64,000 nt of DNA, taken from the NCBI RefSeq assembly GCF_022376445.1, contig NW_025954964.1, forward strand, positions 930,001 through 994,000, given 5' to 3'. Each line of letters begins with the position of its first letter. Position 1 is the stretch's first letter. The translations under genes and the position numbers were made by a program. The notes under the pieces were generated by a model that made no database searches, was not told the origin of the DNA, and worked only from the letters and a program-made list of their open reading frames with translations. Shown one piece after another: positions 34,519 through 45,229 of the stretch. The DNA comes from Fomitopsis serialis. Its lineage: Eukaryota; Basidiomycota; Agaricomycetes; Polyporales; Fomitopsidaceae.

Positions 34519-37500
34519 ATGCCCCGAAACCACAACGCAGGCCCTTCTACCCTCCGCAACCGGAACCGTGTCACCAACAAAACTCGCCTCAAGGTCATCA
34601 CTGAGAGCATCGATGCGGACCCGATCGTGCTCGATGAGGACGTGAAAAGGCCAGGGTGGTCTCCACTGCCGGTGTCGACGCTGAAGATGCGAATGTGAGT
34701 ATCCTGGTCCTCGTCGTGCTCGTCGTGCGCGTCCTTGTTGTGGCCCGCTGTGTGGCACGCTGTGATTGGCTGCTCGCGTGGGAACTTATTCCGCGGAATG
34801 CTGACTAAGAGCGTCTATTCTCCATAATAGGAACACCACTTGCAGGCAGTGTTGTCGGCAGCGGCGACACGACATCAGTCCACTGGGCGCTATACCAGAG
34901 GGAAGGAGAAGGAGAAGCCAGCACCAGCAGCGTACATCCCAACCCCTGATAGCACTGGGCTGGTGGACAACTATGAAGAACTATACACTCCTGGTCGATG
35001 GAAAGATCCTTCCACCTATCTCAAGTTCTCAGACACGGTGGAGGATCCACCTTGTTTGCGCTCTCGAATGGTTTCATATACTCATGGATGAGCGTGACAA
35101 GGAGTGGCTCGATAGAAACAATGCTGAGGCCGGCGGCGAAGGCACCAGTGCACAGGGTGCGATGTCTGGCACCGGTACGCGGTCGGGAAGGGGTTCCAAA
35201 GCCAAGGGCAAGGATCCTGACGTCCCTCAACCCGTCGCCATGTCCGAAGACGAGTTCGAGCTCGTCATGGCGATATTCGAGAAAGTGACGCATGAGAAGA
35301 CGGAGTTCTTGCATCATGTCAGTCGTTTTTGTCTGACCTTTTTCTTCACTTGTTCATGTATCTACTGCGCGATACAGGGACTCGAACAGGGCACACCTTT
35401 CCCCCCGTTTAATGACTATCAAGACACGTTTGCAGAAGAGTTAAATCCCTCGATGTTCGCGCTGTATTCTGTTCCGGACTGGGTTCCTACCCAGTTCACC
35501 TTTCTCGACTTGCTCATACTATCTATTCGTATTGGCGAGAACGACGCACGGAACGCGGGGGGCACCCCATTATACCCGCAGTCAATGTGAGTGGTGTCGG
35601 TCTCCACCGCAGGCTGTTTCATGAACTGAGTGTCTCACAGCTCGACGAGATGGATACGAAGAACGAGTCGTACATTTGTTTCAGACGACGCGAAATCAAG
35701 GCCATCAGGAAGACTCGTGCTCAGCAGGCGACCTACTCGGACAAGATGGCGCGCCTCCAGGCAGAGCTCACCACAGCTTCCGACATGGCGACGGGAGTCC
35801 TACGACGAGAACAGCTCAAACGGGACGCATCTGCTCACAGCAACGCCGTCTGGAAGAAGCGATGCGATCTCGTCGATCTCAAGCGGAAGTTCCCCAGTTT
35901 GGGCACAAAGGAGGACGAGGAGCTCTTCCATGACAAAGAGCGGGTGGCGAAGAAACCGAAACCAGACATCGCGTATGTCCGCGCGCGTGTTTTTCCGCTA
36001 TTGTCACTGACGCGCCTTATAGTCGCATTCCGCTCAAATTGCGCACGCGGGACAACGGCGAGCTGCCCTCTCCTGTGGCTCATGCGGAGATGGTCATACG
36101 GCCGAAGGAACGCCAGGCGCAGATACAGCACCAGATCGAGCAAGATTTAGCGAAGAGGAAAGAGAAGGATCAGAAATGGGAAGATTATGTCGACGTGCGT
36201 ACTCTTATTGCCACCTGTACCGCAGTGGCTTACAATGGGCTGTTGTCCACAGAACCCGTATCAGCCTCCTCCTCTGCCTTATGCGTGCAAGCTGTACAAG
36301 TTCTTCGCATCGAGTCGATCTTCCTCTTCATCCGAGCTATCTGCGAGTTCGAATGGCACGGCCAAGCCACTTGCGCGTCCGACCCGTGCAGGTCGCATAC
36401 GCTTTGGACGTGGCGGACGTGTCCACTTGGATCGACGTTCACATTCGACACACCTGTCTGACTCGTCATCGTCCGACGATGATGTAGAGGAGGAGGAGCA
36501 CAAGCAACGGTTAGCCGAACGGTGGAAGTTCGATGCCGACGATGTCCCTGCAGTGGGTCCAGACGGGCCAGAGGAGAAGGATCGTGTCTTGATCGACGAT
36601 TATGAACCTAAGTAAGTACGAAATCCCGCACTTGAGCGACGTCACTCACACTGCAACAGATATCTCGTCCACCACATGACCCTTCTATCCGAGCAGGACA
36701 TGGCCAGCCTCATGCCGGATCCGACCCTTACTGTGACATCGAGCGATGGTCGTCAGCAAACGATTACACCGTTCAGGCCAGGTTCGCAAGGGCAGTATGG
36801 GCGATCGATGCCGCAGGTTGCACGACAGCTTCCAGCACCCATGACACCCGCGCGCCCGCTCCAGTCCTTGCAGTCGTCTAGCTCTGGTCTCTCAATCTCG
36901 CAGGCGGGGACACCTGTGTCTGTGGCCACGCAGCTGAAGCAGATGGCGCCCCCTGCGATCCCTCATATGCGCATCTCGTCGAGCGGAGGCATACGGGTGC
37001 CCGGGCTGCCAACAGTCCCGGCCATCAACATGCAAGCCCCACTTGCGTCGCCTCCAGCTACATCCGCCGTGGCACAGACAATAGCAACCACGACGCGAAT
37101 GGTCACGCAGATTCGTCTGACCGACCGGCCAAGTCCCCCGCGCTGCAGAGCCCTCGTAGTCAGCAGCATGGGTCGCCTGAACAACAAACCGTCAACGCTT
37201 CCTCTGCCAACTCTTCTCCCGTGCGTGCGAAGGCTCAGCCTCCGCAAGCGATCACTATGCCCACTGTGCCTAATGGCTATCATATCCCGAGCGTTAATGC
37301 CTACTCCGCCGCTATGCCCAATGCCACTTACATGCATGCGAACAACCGTCCAAACGGCTTGACCCTGCAACAAATGCAGACGATGAAGTCTGCCTATGCA
37401 TCTATGTCTCCTCCTCCCGATAATTCAATGCAAGCTAATACCGCCAACGGTCAGTTGCGAACCCCGGCCTCTTACCTCGGTCACGTACTCCAGAATGGCC

Positions 37501-37949
37501 ATCCCAATTACGCTGCTCAGCTGGCGAACGCGCGACACATGCAACAGTGGGCAGCCGCGACCGCTGCGCATCAACAGCAGCGTCCGCCCTCTGCCAACGC
37601 AGCGGATGGGAACGCCGTCGATGGTATGCATCCGCCCGCGATGTCACCACCGATATCCACCACGCCCGTGCGGACACCATCAGCGAATGGTATGCGCACG
37701 CCGATGTCGCGTGGTATGGCTGTCCCTGGGGCCGCCCACGCAATGGGCCAACCGCAAGGCCGAGCATCGCCTGCGAATCCACACATGGCTCGAATGACGA
37801 CGCCACTCACGCCGTCGCCGCATCTGCTGAACTCCTCGCTGGCTGTGACACAACCACAAGGGTCGCCGACGAGGTCTCCACAGCCACCGATGGCGTCTCC
37901 GTCGTTGCAGGCGCGGCAGGCGGTGGGCAGCTCTGGGGCGGGGTATTAG
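34519..37949 (+). CDS. EPL1: Enhancer of polycomb-like protein 1 (NuA4 scaffold), with apparent frame breaks
   Basis: Scaffold of the NuA4/Piccolo histone H4/H2A acetyltransferase in the nucleus; its EPcA region holds Esa1, Yng2 and Eaf6. Recognised by MPRNHNAGPSTLRNRNRVTN, EHHLQAVLSAAATRHQS, YIPTPDSTGLVDNYEELYTP, MDERDKEWLDRNNAEA, EDEFELVMAIFEKVTHEKTE, PFPPFNDYQDTFAEEL, IYSYWRERRTERGGHPIIPA, NESYICFRRREIKAIRKTRA and the C-terminal EPcC and Gln/Pro/Met-rich tail. It ends GSSGAGY with TAG at 37947-37949. At least five places need a missing base to stay in frame: about 34645, 35053, 35083, 35491 and 37040-37100. Three of these are in A, T or C runs. Protein on both sides of each break is well conserved, so consensus error is likelier than decay. 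No GT-AG intron explains the first four. Confidence 0.88.
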
Positions 37950-39003
37950 CGACTGTGTGTACTTCGTTGTATTGCGTACTTGTAGTGAGCTCCCGGTCTC
38001 TTTGGTCGTCATCCTCCGTCTCTCCCCCTTGACTCTTGTCCCTCGTTGCTGTTTGAGTACTTTATATAGCTAAGTTGTTTCATGAATATGTCAGTTATGT
38101 GTACGTCGTCTTTGTTCAGTCATGCGTAAATGCAACCCCCGCTCTGTGCGATATCCAAGACGTATCAGCGTGACTGGGTATGGGTGTGAACAGCTCTTCG
38201 ATCGACGCTGATCTAGTGTATGCGCTCAGCCTCAGTGCATAGGTATATGCACTGTACTGAGCATGTACGCGCATGCCTTGGGATGCCGAAACAACAGCCC
38301 TGCGCAGGTTGACTGGACATGGTCATCGAGATGTATGCGGCTCCGCAGAGAGCGCTGTGCGCGATGACGGCTGTGCCTCAGATGCACCACTGGCATTGAA
38401 TAATGAGCCAGTGAGTGGACCAAGTCCAAATACGGGCTACCTGGGCCTTTGAACGGACGCAGGTCCACAGGATACCCAAACGGGAATGACACACTCACCT
38501 TCAATGGTCTTTCCGCTCCTTTTGAGGACCACCTTAGGATCCGGTGGTGCGATGCGCAGCCTGCTTGGGACAGAGCCGCGCACCCGGCCACAGAAGGCTT
38601 GTTGCAAGCATAGCCCACGGACGCACTGCCGAAGTCGTTGGCAGGCTGCGGTGTCGATATGCGGCTGTGCGGTGCAGCTGTATGCGCTTTGATGAAAGCG
38701 ATGAGGCACTGGCAGGTTCGCAGCGTAGCAGGGAGGCGAGGACAAGGGAATGCGGAGAGCACAAGGCGGCAGCGGCGGCGGAGCGATCGAGTCTGTGGCG
38801 GGCGGGCGTGAGGACCTGGCGTGACCGTGACACGACAATAGCTCACGTGCCATGACGCGCGCCCGTCGGCGCCTGCTTTGCCCCTTCCTCCACCGCGCCG
38901 CCATAAGAACCCCACCCGCCCCCGCCTTGTCCTGCCAGCTTGTTGTATTCACGGAACTCTCGCCTCCCTCAGTCCGCTACACGCATCAGAAATTCCTGCA
39001 AGG
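37950..39003. other. Intergenic region, possible small minus-strand gene
   Basis: Two overlapping minus frames (38232-38915 and 38437-38952) are GC-rich. One reads RIAPPDPKVVLKRSGKTIEG up to a perfect gtgagt donor at about 38497, with a cag/aag acceptor near 38450. That looks like a real exon end, but I could not identify the protein or a complete model. The rest is probably EPL1 3' UTR and PP2C promoter. Confidence 0.35.
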
Positions 39004-40403
39004 ATGCCCCCCGTTCCTACGAATACGAACGGGACCGGTACGTGGACGAGCGTCGCATCTGACTAGCATTAACCGCTGACCGGCCGCTGCTCTTCGTGCA
39101 TTCTGCAGGCCACTCTTCTCACCAGTGAGTAAATGTGGGATGATTCCTTTGAGGCGGGGCTCATGATATGCGTGCGAGTAGTGACTACGACGACACTCTC
39201 CCTGCGCAGCTGTCCTTCAAATGCGCCGTAACCGACTCGAAAGGCCCTCGACGGTCCATGGAGGACGCACACTCCATTGTCGTCCCGTTCGCCGGTATAC
39301 GAGGCCAGGGCTTCTTCGCCATCTTCGACGGCCACGCAGGCAAGCAAGCAGCAGAATGGTGCGGCGCGAACTTTGCTACGGTGAGCCCGTCTCCACACAT
39401 CGCCGCCGCAACGCGGTGGCGCCCCACCTGCTCACCTCGCGTGCCGTCCCCTAGTGCTTCCTCGAGACGATTAGGCGCGATCTGGCGGCAACCATCCCTG
39501 ACGCATTCAATTCGACATTTCACGACGTCGATGGGCACCTCTCCCGGCTATCTGAGGAGTCGGATGGCAAGATGCACGCAGGATGCACGGCGGTAACCGC
39601 GTTTCTCCGCCTTGAGGATGCGGATGGGAGGCAGACGTTCCTACCGTCGGACTTTCATCCTATCGATACGGCGCTCGAAGACCTGCACCTGGAGGATGTC
39701 AGCAGCGATTATGAAGAGGCAGAAGATCAAAAGGTCAGCAACACGAGCCGAATCAAGAACTTTTTCAAGCCCAGCGGCCACGAACCCTCCCCGCCGCCCT
39801 CGCAGGCGAGCACGGCTAACACGGACGAAAAGGACGATGCATGGACACCACCCCACAACTCGCCGGTGCGACGGGTGCTATACTGCGCCAATGTCGGCGA
39901 TGCGAGGGGCGTGCTGTGCCGCGCTGGTCGGGCGGTGCGCCTGACGTATGATCACAAGGGCTCGGATAGGCAAGAGGCGAAGCGGATCATGGATGCTGGA
40001 GGCTTCGTTATGAGCGGGCGGGTGAATGGCGTGCTGGCGGTGACAAGGAGTTTGGGCGACTCGTCGATGAAGGAGTTCGTCGTGGGTGCACCGTATACCA
40101 CGGAGACGGAGCTGAACGAAGAAGACGAGTTCTTGATCCTGGCCTGCGACGGGGTACGTGATGTCCCTTCCTCTGGTGCTCCATGCGACCCTAACCCCGG
40201 TTATCAAGCTGTGGGATGTAGTCGATGACCAAAGAGCGTGCGAGCTCGTGCGCTCCATCACAGACCCAAGGAGAGCAGCGGAGGAGTTGCTCGACTACGC
40301 ATACAAGAATTATTCTACCGACAATGTCACGGTTTTGGTCGTTCGCTTCCGGAACCCACCAGAGTCGATCCCCACCGAGCCGCAACAGCACGACGGACCG
40401 TGA
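39004..40403 (+). CDS. PP2C-family serine/threonine phosphatase (PTC-like)
   Basis: Mn/Mg-dependent protein phosphatase. Short first exons encode MPPVPTNTNGTG and HSSH, then DYDDTLPAQLSFKCAVTDSK joins the catalytic domain. Metal-site and core motifs are GPRRSMEDAHS, FFAIFDGHAGKQAAEWCGA, MHAGCTAVTAFLRLED, CANVGDARGVLCRAGRAVRL, DHKGSDRQEAKRIMDAGGFV, NGVLAVTRSLGDSSMKEFV, EEDEFLILACDG joined to LWDVVDDQRAC, and YSTDNVTVLVVRFRNPP. An acidic Ser/Pro-rich insert of about 90 residues (from HPIDTALEDLHLED to DDAWTPPHNSP) interrupts the fold before VRRVLYCANVG. All metal-binding Asp residues are present, so it should be active. PP2Cs of this type dampen MAP-kinase signalling in yeast; the specific target here is unknown. 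Confidence 0.94.
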
Positions 40404-41052
40404 GTCCGCGGGATACCCGGAGTATGCTGTCTACGTTTCGCGCGTTGTTCCTTCACTGACCTCGTGCTAGTAGTCCTTCCTCCCCTGCGCGGTGCATGAG
40501 CTCACGCGACTCGTGGTTTCCCTCATGTGCCGCTCCGATGTTTCGTGTCTCGTTTCTCCATTGCTGATCCCAGGGCTTCGCATGCGCTCGCACACGTATC
40601 CAAGGACAAGATGTAGTTAATTGTATTGTAGGGGTGTCACTAAATCGGCCGGTACGGTAGTGGCTACGCGATGTATGTAGGTGACGGAATGGGATGGTTA
40701 TATTTGCGTGACGCTCAGGCTCTATGTTCGCGGTGACGCGGTGTGACGCCGGCGCGGGCGTTGAGACGATCTGGATCTTGCTGATCGAGGAACGGCGGTC
40801 GCCTAAATGGGCGTCGGGGCTCTGGACGATGATGTCATCGTGCGCGCGTCCTTTGGCCACCACCATGCCGCCAGTCCGCCTCCTAACCGTACCCAACCTG
40901 GAAGGCACGCGCTTTCCCTGCGTCCAGCACCCTGCTCGACGCCCTCACGACTTTGACCACGACCAGCCTCCGCCGCGCCGGCGATCTTCTACCTGGGCCC
41001 GCATATACCTTGCTTCATCTCCGCTCCTGCCTGCTCTGCACTCACGACCAGT
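40404..41052. other. Intergenic, promoter of PNS1
   Basis: About 650 bp between two + strand genes. Frames on both strands are short and unremarkable. Confidence 0.5.
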
Positions 41053-43468
41053 ATGTCGAATTGGAACAAGGGTAGGCCGTACGCACCAGGACCAACGCCT
41101 AACTACGCGCCGCAATATGCGCCTCCTGCGGGACCTCCTCCCAATGGCTACGGAGACCAGAAGTCGCCATACGAGGGCGATCGTTTCCGACCACGAAAGC
41201 GGATAAACGACCCTCTGTTCTTGATTTTCTTCTTGCTTCAGGTTAGCCCTCGCACGCAACATGTCGACGCAGCGATCGTACTGAATATTGGAGTACTAGT
41301 TTGCCGGGTTCATTGTGCTTTCAGGCATCGCCCTGAACGAATGGGTCAAGAATGGCGGTTTAGGAGGTGGAGTAGGAGATAACACGGGCACGGGTGTTAC
41401 CCTCAACTAGTGCGTACTCCTTGTAACATTACATAGCTGCGCGGTCGTTTGCTCACTTCTGTATGTGTCCTCCAGTCACACTGTGATCCTGCTTCTGTTC
41501 ATCACAGCGGCCGCACTTGTGCTGTCCACGATATACCTTATCCTCACGCGCTACTTCACGCGTTTTATCATGCACTTCACACTGATACTATCCATTGCAC
41601 TGAACATGTACGTCTTGCAATGCCTCTTCTGCATCACGGGTTGACGTGCACCACAACTAACAGCGGAATATGCGTATACTACTGGACGACACGCTACTGG
41701 TGTATGTCCTCCACGTGAACTTCCACAAACGGCGCACTCTGACATTCCTGCTTTCAGCTGGAGCGATCATCTTCACCATAATTGCGCTCTTCTCGATCTT
41801 CGCCTACTTCGGGTACCGCGCACGCATCCCGCTCGCGTCGCTGCTCCTGCAGGTCGTCATGGACGTAGCGAAACACCACTGGAGCGTGTACACAGTCGCA
41901 TTTATCGCGCTCATCGTCCAGGCTGCGTGGAGTGTGTAAGTGGGCTGCGCCGTGTATCTTCCCAGAGGCAATATCCTGACTCTCCTGGAAAGGTGGTATA
42001 CGTTCTCCGTAATCGCCATGTGGGTACAACACGAATCTAACGTGCTCGCACATCGCGCTCACCAAACATAAACTAGCTACGCGAAGTGGACGCCAGGAAA
42101 CCCCTGTATGTCATTCCCGCTTCCATGTAGTCCTCATGCCGCGTCCACTGACACTGCCTTAGCTTGTGGTTCCGGTTCCTCCTGTTCTAGCGGCAAGGTC
42201 GCCGGCCTCATCTTCTACGCAACCTTCTCGTACCTCTGGACTTCCCAGGTCATCGGGAACGTCGCCCTAGCCACGCTCGCCGGTGGGCCCTTCGGCTGTG
42301 TGTACATGCGTCGTCTCTGGAAGATGTTGTACTAAAATTGGATCGTAGCATGGTACTACTTCGGCCCGCGCGACCAGGGAATGATGGTCCGTCGTCGTTA
42401 CTATCTCTCCTACCTCGACACTCACAACGCCACAGCCGCGCCACCCGACTCTGTCTTCCTTCGGACGCGCCTCTACGCTCTCCCTGGGCTCCATCGCGTT
42501 TGGCTCGCTCATTGTCACCTGCTCGACATTGTAAGGTTGGTCCTGAATGCCGTCCGGAACAACGCCAACGAGAACGGGCATCGTAAGTGTCGCGCTGTGC
42601 TACTTATCGGAATCTGGCTAACCCGCAGCGGCGTGCTTGCAGCGGTGGAAGTGTGCCTGGCTTGTTGTGCGGAGTGCATTGTTGGCTGCATCGAGGGCTT
42701 GGTGCAGTACTTCAATAGGTAACGCTAGTCTCCTTCTCGATGTGGGGGCTAATCGCTCTCTTTTGTTCGTAGATATGCGTACATTGAGATCGGTGTGTCT
42801 GTGCATGATGTCGCTAGACAGGATGCTGACGCCTGCTATGACAGCGTTGTACGGCAAGCCATACTGCAGGCCGCCCAGAGCGCATGGCACCTCTTGCGGG
42901 ATCGGGGGATCGACGCCCTGGTCAATGACTCCCTTGTCGGCATGAGTAAGTCCCATTGGTTCAGTCCGTTTGCAGGGACGCTGACCATACTTGCGCGATA
43001 GCCCTCACTTGGGGATCCTACGCGGTTGGGCTGATCTGCTCGCTATTCGCCTACTTGTATCTGCGCTGTGTGTGATCTTGCTTTCCATCGGGATGGCTCG
43101 TGTTGACGCGCTATTGGATAGACACGCATCCATCATACAACGACAACGGACAGTACACCGCGCCGGTGCTTCTGTTCGCCTTCCTCATCGGCCTGCATGC
43201 AGTGCGTTCCCCTTCTCGGCTGTGCTTCCTCCCGCTGACAAGCGCATGTGACAGTGATGACGCTCTCGTCAGTCATCCAAGCAGGCGTCTCGACTATGTG
43301 CGCCCCCTCCGTTCATTCAAAGTGTCGCGCACGCTGATAAGTAGTTGTATCACGCAGCTTTGTTGGCTAGGCGAGGACCCACAAGTCCTGGCGTACCGTG
43401 CGCCTGCACTCTTTAGTCTCATCGCATCGACCTATCCACAGGTTGTACAGGGCGTTCCCAGGGTGTGA
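41053..43468 (+). CDS. PNS1: Choline-transporter-like protein PNS1, with apparent frame breaks
   Basis: Polytopic plasma-membrane protein of the CTL/SLC44 family; yeast Pns1 is not needed for choline uptake, so transport function is unproven. About 14 exons. The N-terminus is MSNWNKGRPYAPGPTPNYAP, Pro/Tyr-rich. TM segments include DPLFLIFFLLQFAGFIVLSG, TVILLLFITAAALVLSTIYL, FIMHFTLILSIALN, AIIFTIIALFSIFAYFGYRA and YTVAFIALIVQAAWSVWY. The family signature FYATFSYLWTSQVIGNVAL, then AGGPFGSWYYFGPRDQG, is followed by RASTLSLGSIAFGSLIV, LACCAECIVGCIEGLVQYFN and GIDALVNDSLVGMTLTWGSY. It ends RAPALFSLIASTYPQVVQGV and PRV. Three single-base losses are needed: about 42519 (VT/LLDIVRL), 42864 (GKPY/LQAAQ) and 43367 (FVG/LGEDPQ). 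In each, one extra C restores frame. Confidence 0.9.
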
Positions 43469-43767
43469 AAGTGGGCGTTGGTTGGGGGCCATCCATTGGC
43501 AGCAGCGGATTCATACGATATTTACGATTTATTGCCTACACATACTTCCTGGACAATGTCAGCATTGGTTGCTTAGATCCTCCCAGGAGACCCAGGAGAG
43601 TTGGATACCACGAACCGGCCCATTTGCACTCGACGATCGGCGGTGCAGTGAACATTATAGCCGGACCAAGGTCCCACACTATAGGCATAATGCATGCATT
43701 TCGTCTCCGTCGAGATTGCTATGCTGTTTCCAGGTTTGCTCGAAAAAGCGAAAAGGCCAAAAAGTAT
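43469..43767. other. Short intergenic region
   Basis: About 300 bp between the PNS1 stop and the tRNA gene. It contains the probable Pol III terminator of the tRNA: a T5 run on the minus strand at about 43759-43764, just past the tRNA 3' end. Confidence 0.5.
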
Positions 43768-43859
43768 GTTCCCAGGGGGAGTCGAGCCCCCGTCTCCACG
43801 GTTTCGTCCAGCTTGCGCCAGGCCACAACGTGATGATCTGACCACTAATCGATGGGAAC
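43768..43859 (-). tRNA. tRNA-His (GTG anticodon), with intron
   Basis: On the minus strand the acceptor GTTCCCA pairs fully with TGGGAAC. The D arm is GATT-AGTGGTCA-GATC, the T arm GGGGG-CTCGACT-CCCCC. The anticodon stem TCACG/CGTGG flanks loop TTGTGG with an intron of about 21 nt after position 37. The anticodon reads GTG. A T-run terminator follows downstream. The isotype rests on reading the intron position correctly. Confidence 0.88.
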
Positions 43860-44075
43860 CGTTATGAGGGCTGCCGACGTGCGCGCTTATAGAGATGCAG
43901 ACAGCCACTGCGGCGCGGCTTGCATGACGTTGTCACGGTTGTGGGGCGGGCGCGCGGTCGGATCTGGATTCTGGGCGTGCGGCAAGACCTCCAGGCGAGG
44001 CGCGAGCTTCGCCGACTGTGCTTAGTTCGTCTGCTCTCCCTCTTCCCCCAGGAGCCCCAGACTTGACCACCAACC

Positions 44076-44943
44076 ATGCGCAAGACATCCTACGTTATCG
44101 CGTTTTTCGCCGTCCTTGCCACGGTCATTTTGGTGAGCTGGCATCGTATCCAATACGGTGGCATTAACGCGAGTTAAATCCACACAGAATGGTTTCTCCA
44201 TCACCCGGCCAGACTGGTTCGCCCATTCCGCTGACTTCGCCCTGCGCAAGGCTGATGTTGAGCGTTGAAGGCTCATCGTGAACAACCCAGAAGTCCTCCA
44301 CTCCAAGGTCACCGTCCAGTATGGGCTCAACAAGCGGTGCGATAGGCAAGTGATCACCGTCCCCGGCCTCCCAGAGGGGAGCCGCCTCGCCTACACCGAC
44401 TACAAGTGCCGCCCCTTCCCCAACCGCGTCGTCGACAACTGCGAGAAGGAGAACAAGACGTTCTGCATGGTATGGAGCACCGCGCACTACTTCGCCGAGC
44501 TCGGCATTGGCTTCGGCGTCGTCGCGTGTCTCGCGCTCATGTTCGGCGTGAGCACCCGCTCGAGGCGGAGGAGAATCTGGAAGATGGTTGCGTGGCTCGC
44601 AGCGTTCCAAGGTGCGTGACGGCGCTGTGTGCCTCGGACATCTCCTGACGGGTCGATCGTCGTGGATAGTTGCCTTCGAAGTCCTCGCCTTCGCTGTCGT
44701 GACCCACCTTTACCGCCTCTCCATGTACCCGTCGTTCGAGCGGGCCCGTCCTGGTATGTTCAGAATTCATATGCAGTCGGGATACATAATGAAGGTTTGT
44801 CAGGTACCGCGTACGTCCTCAGCACCCTCTCCTGGATCGTCGGTGTCCTGGCGACAGCGGGCATCATCACTACCGGCATCTCTGCCACCAAGGGCCACCG
44901 CTGGGCTGCAGGCAAACGTGCATACCGTCCGATCCAGGGCTGA
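44076..44943 (+). CDS. Four-TM membrane protein, SUR7/claudin-like
   Basis: Probable plasma-membrane protein of about 220 residues. Exons: MRKTSYVIAFFAVLATVIL (TM1), NGFSITRPDW, then after a short intron LIVNNPEVLHSKVTVQYGLN and KRCDRQVITV (extracellular loop with several Cys: KRC, YKC, DNC, TFC). TM2 is FAELGIGFGVVACLALMFGV, followed by basic STRSRRRRIWKMVAWL. VAFEVLAFAVVTHLYRLSMY (TM3) and YVLSTLSWIVGVLATAGIIT (TM4) end at GKRAYRPIQG, TGA 44941-44943. An intron from GTTCGC (about 44217) to GAAG removes an in-frame stop and is required for DW|LIV. Topology matches SUR7/PalI/claudin-like fungal proteins; the role is not assigned. Confidence 0.8.
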
Positions 44944-45229
44944 GCTGCCTGCGTACACGGTCACGACGTTCACGACCACGACCATGAAAGTGTCTTTCCA
45001 TCACGTCTCATGAGCCAGCGCTCCGACGCATGGCAGAGTCCTATCATCACTCGCCTTGGCTTGACATCCCACCCTCCTCTCACATTTACTGTACTACATA
45101 GTCCTGGACGACCTGCTCTGTTCCATTTGCCGTCTGTCCCTGCCCTTCCACATATATACACATTAAGCAATTCCATTATATCGTTTTAGATAACTACGTC
45201 CGTGCAGAGAAGTTCGATGGTAAATGCTG

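Noticed and set aside
44217..44270. Internal stop codon in the four-TM protein
   Set aside because: It lies inside a short intron (gttcgc to gaag) that joins RPDW to LIVNNPEV.
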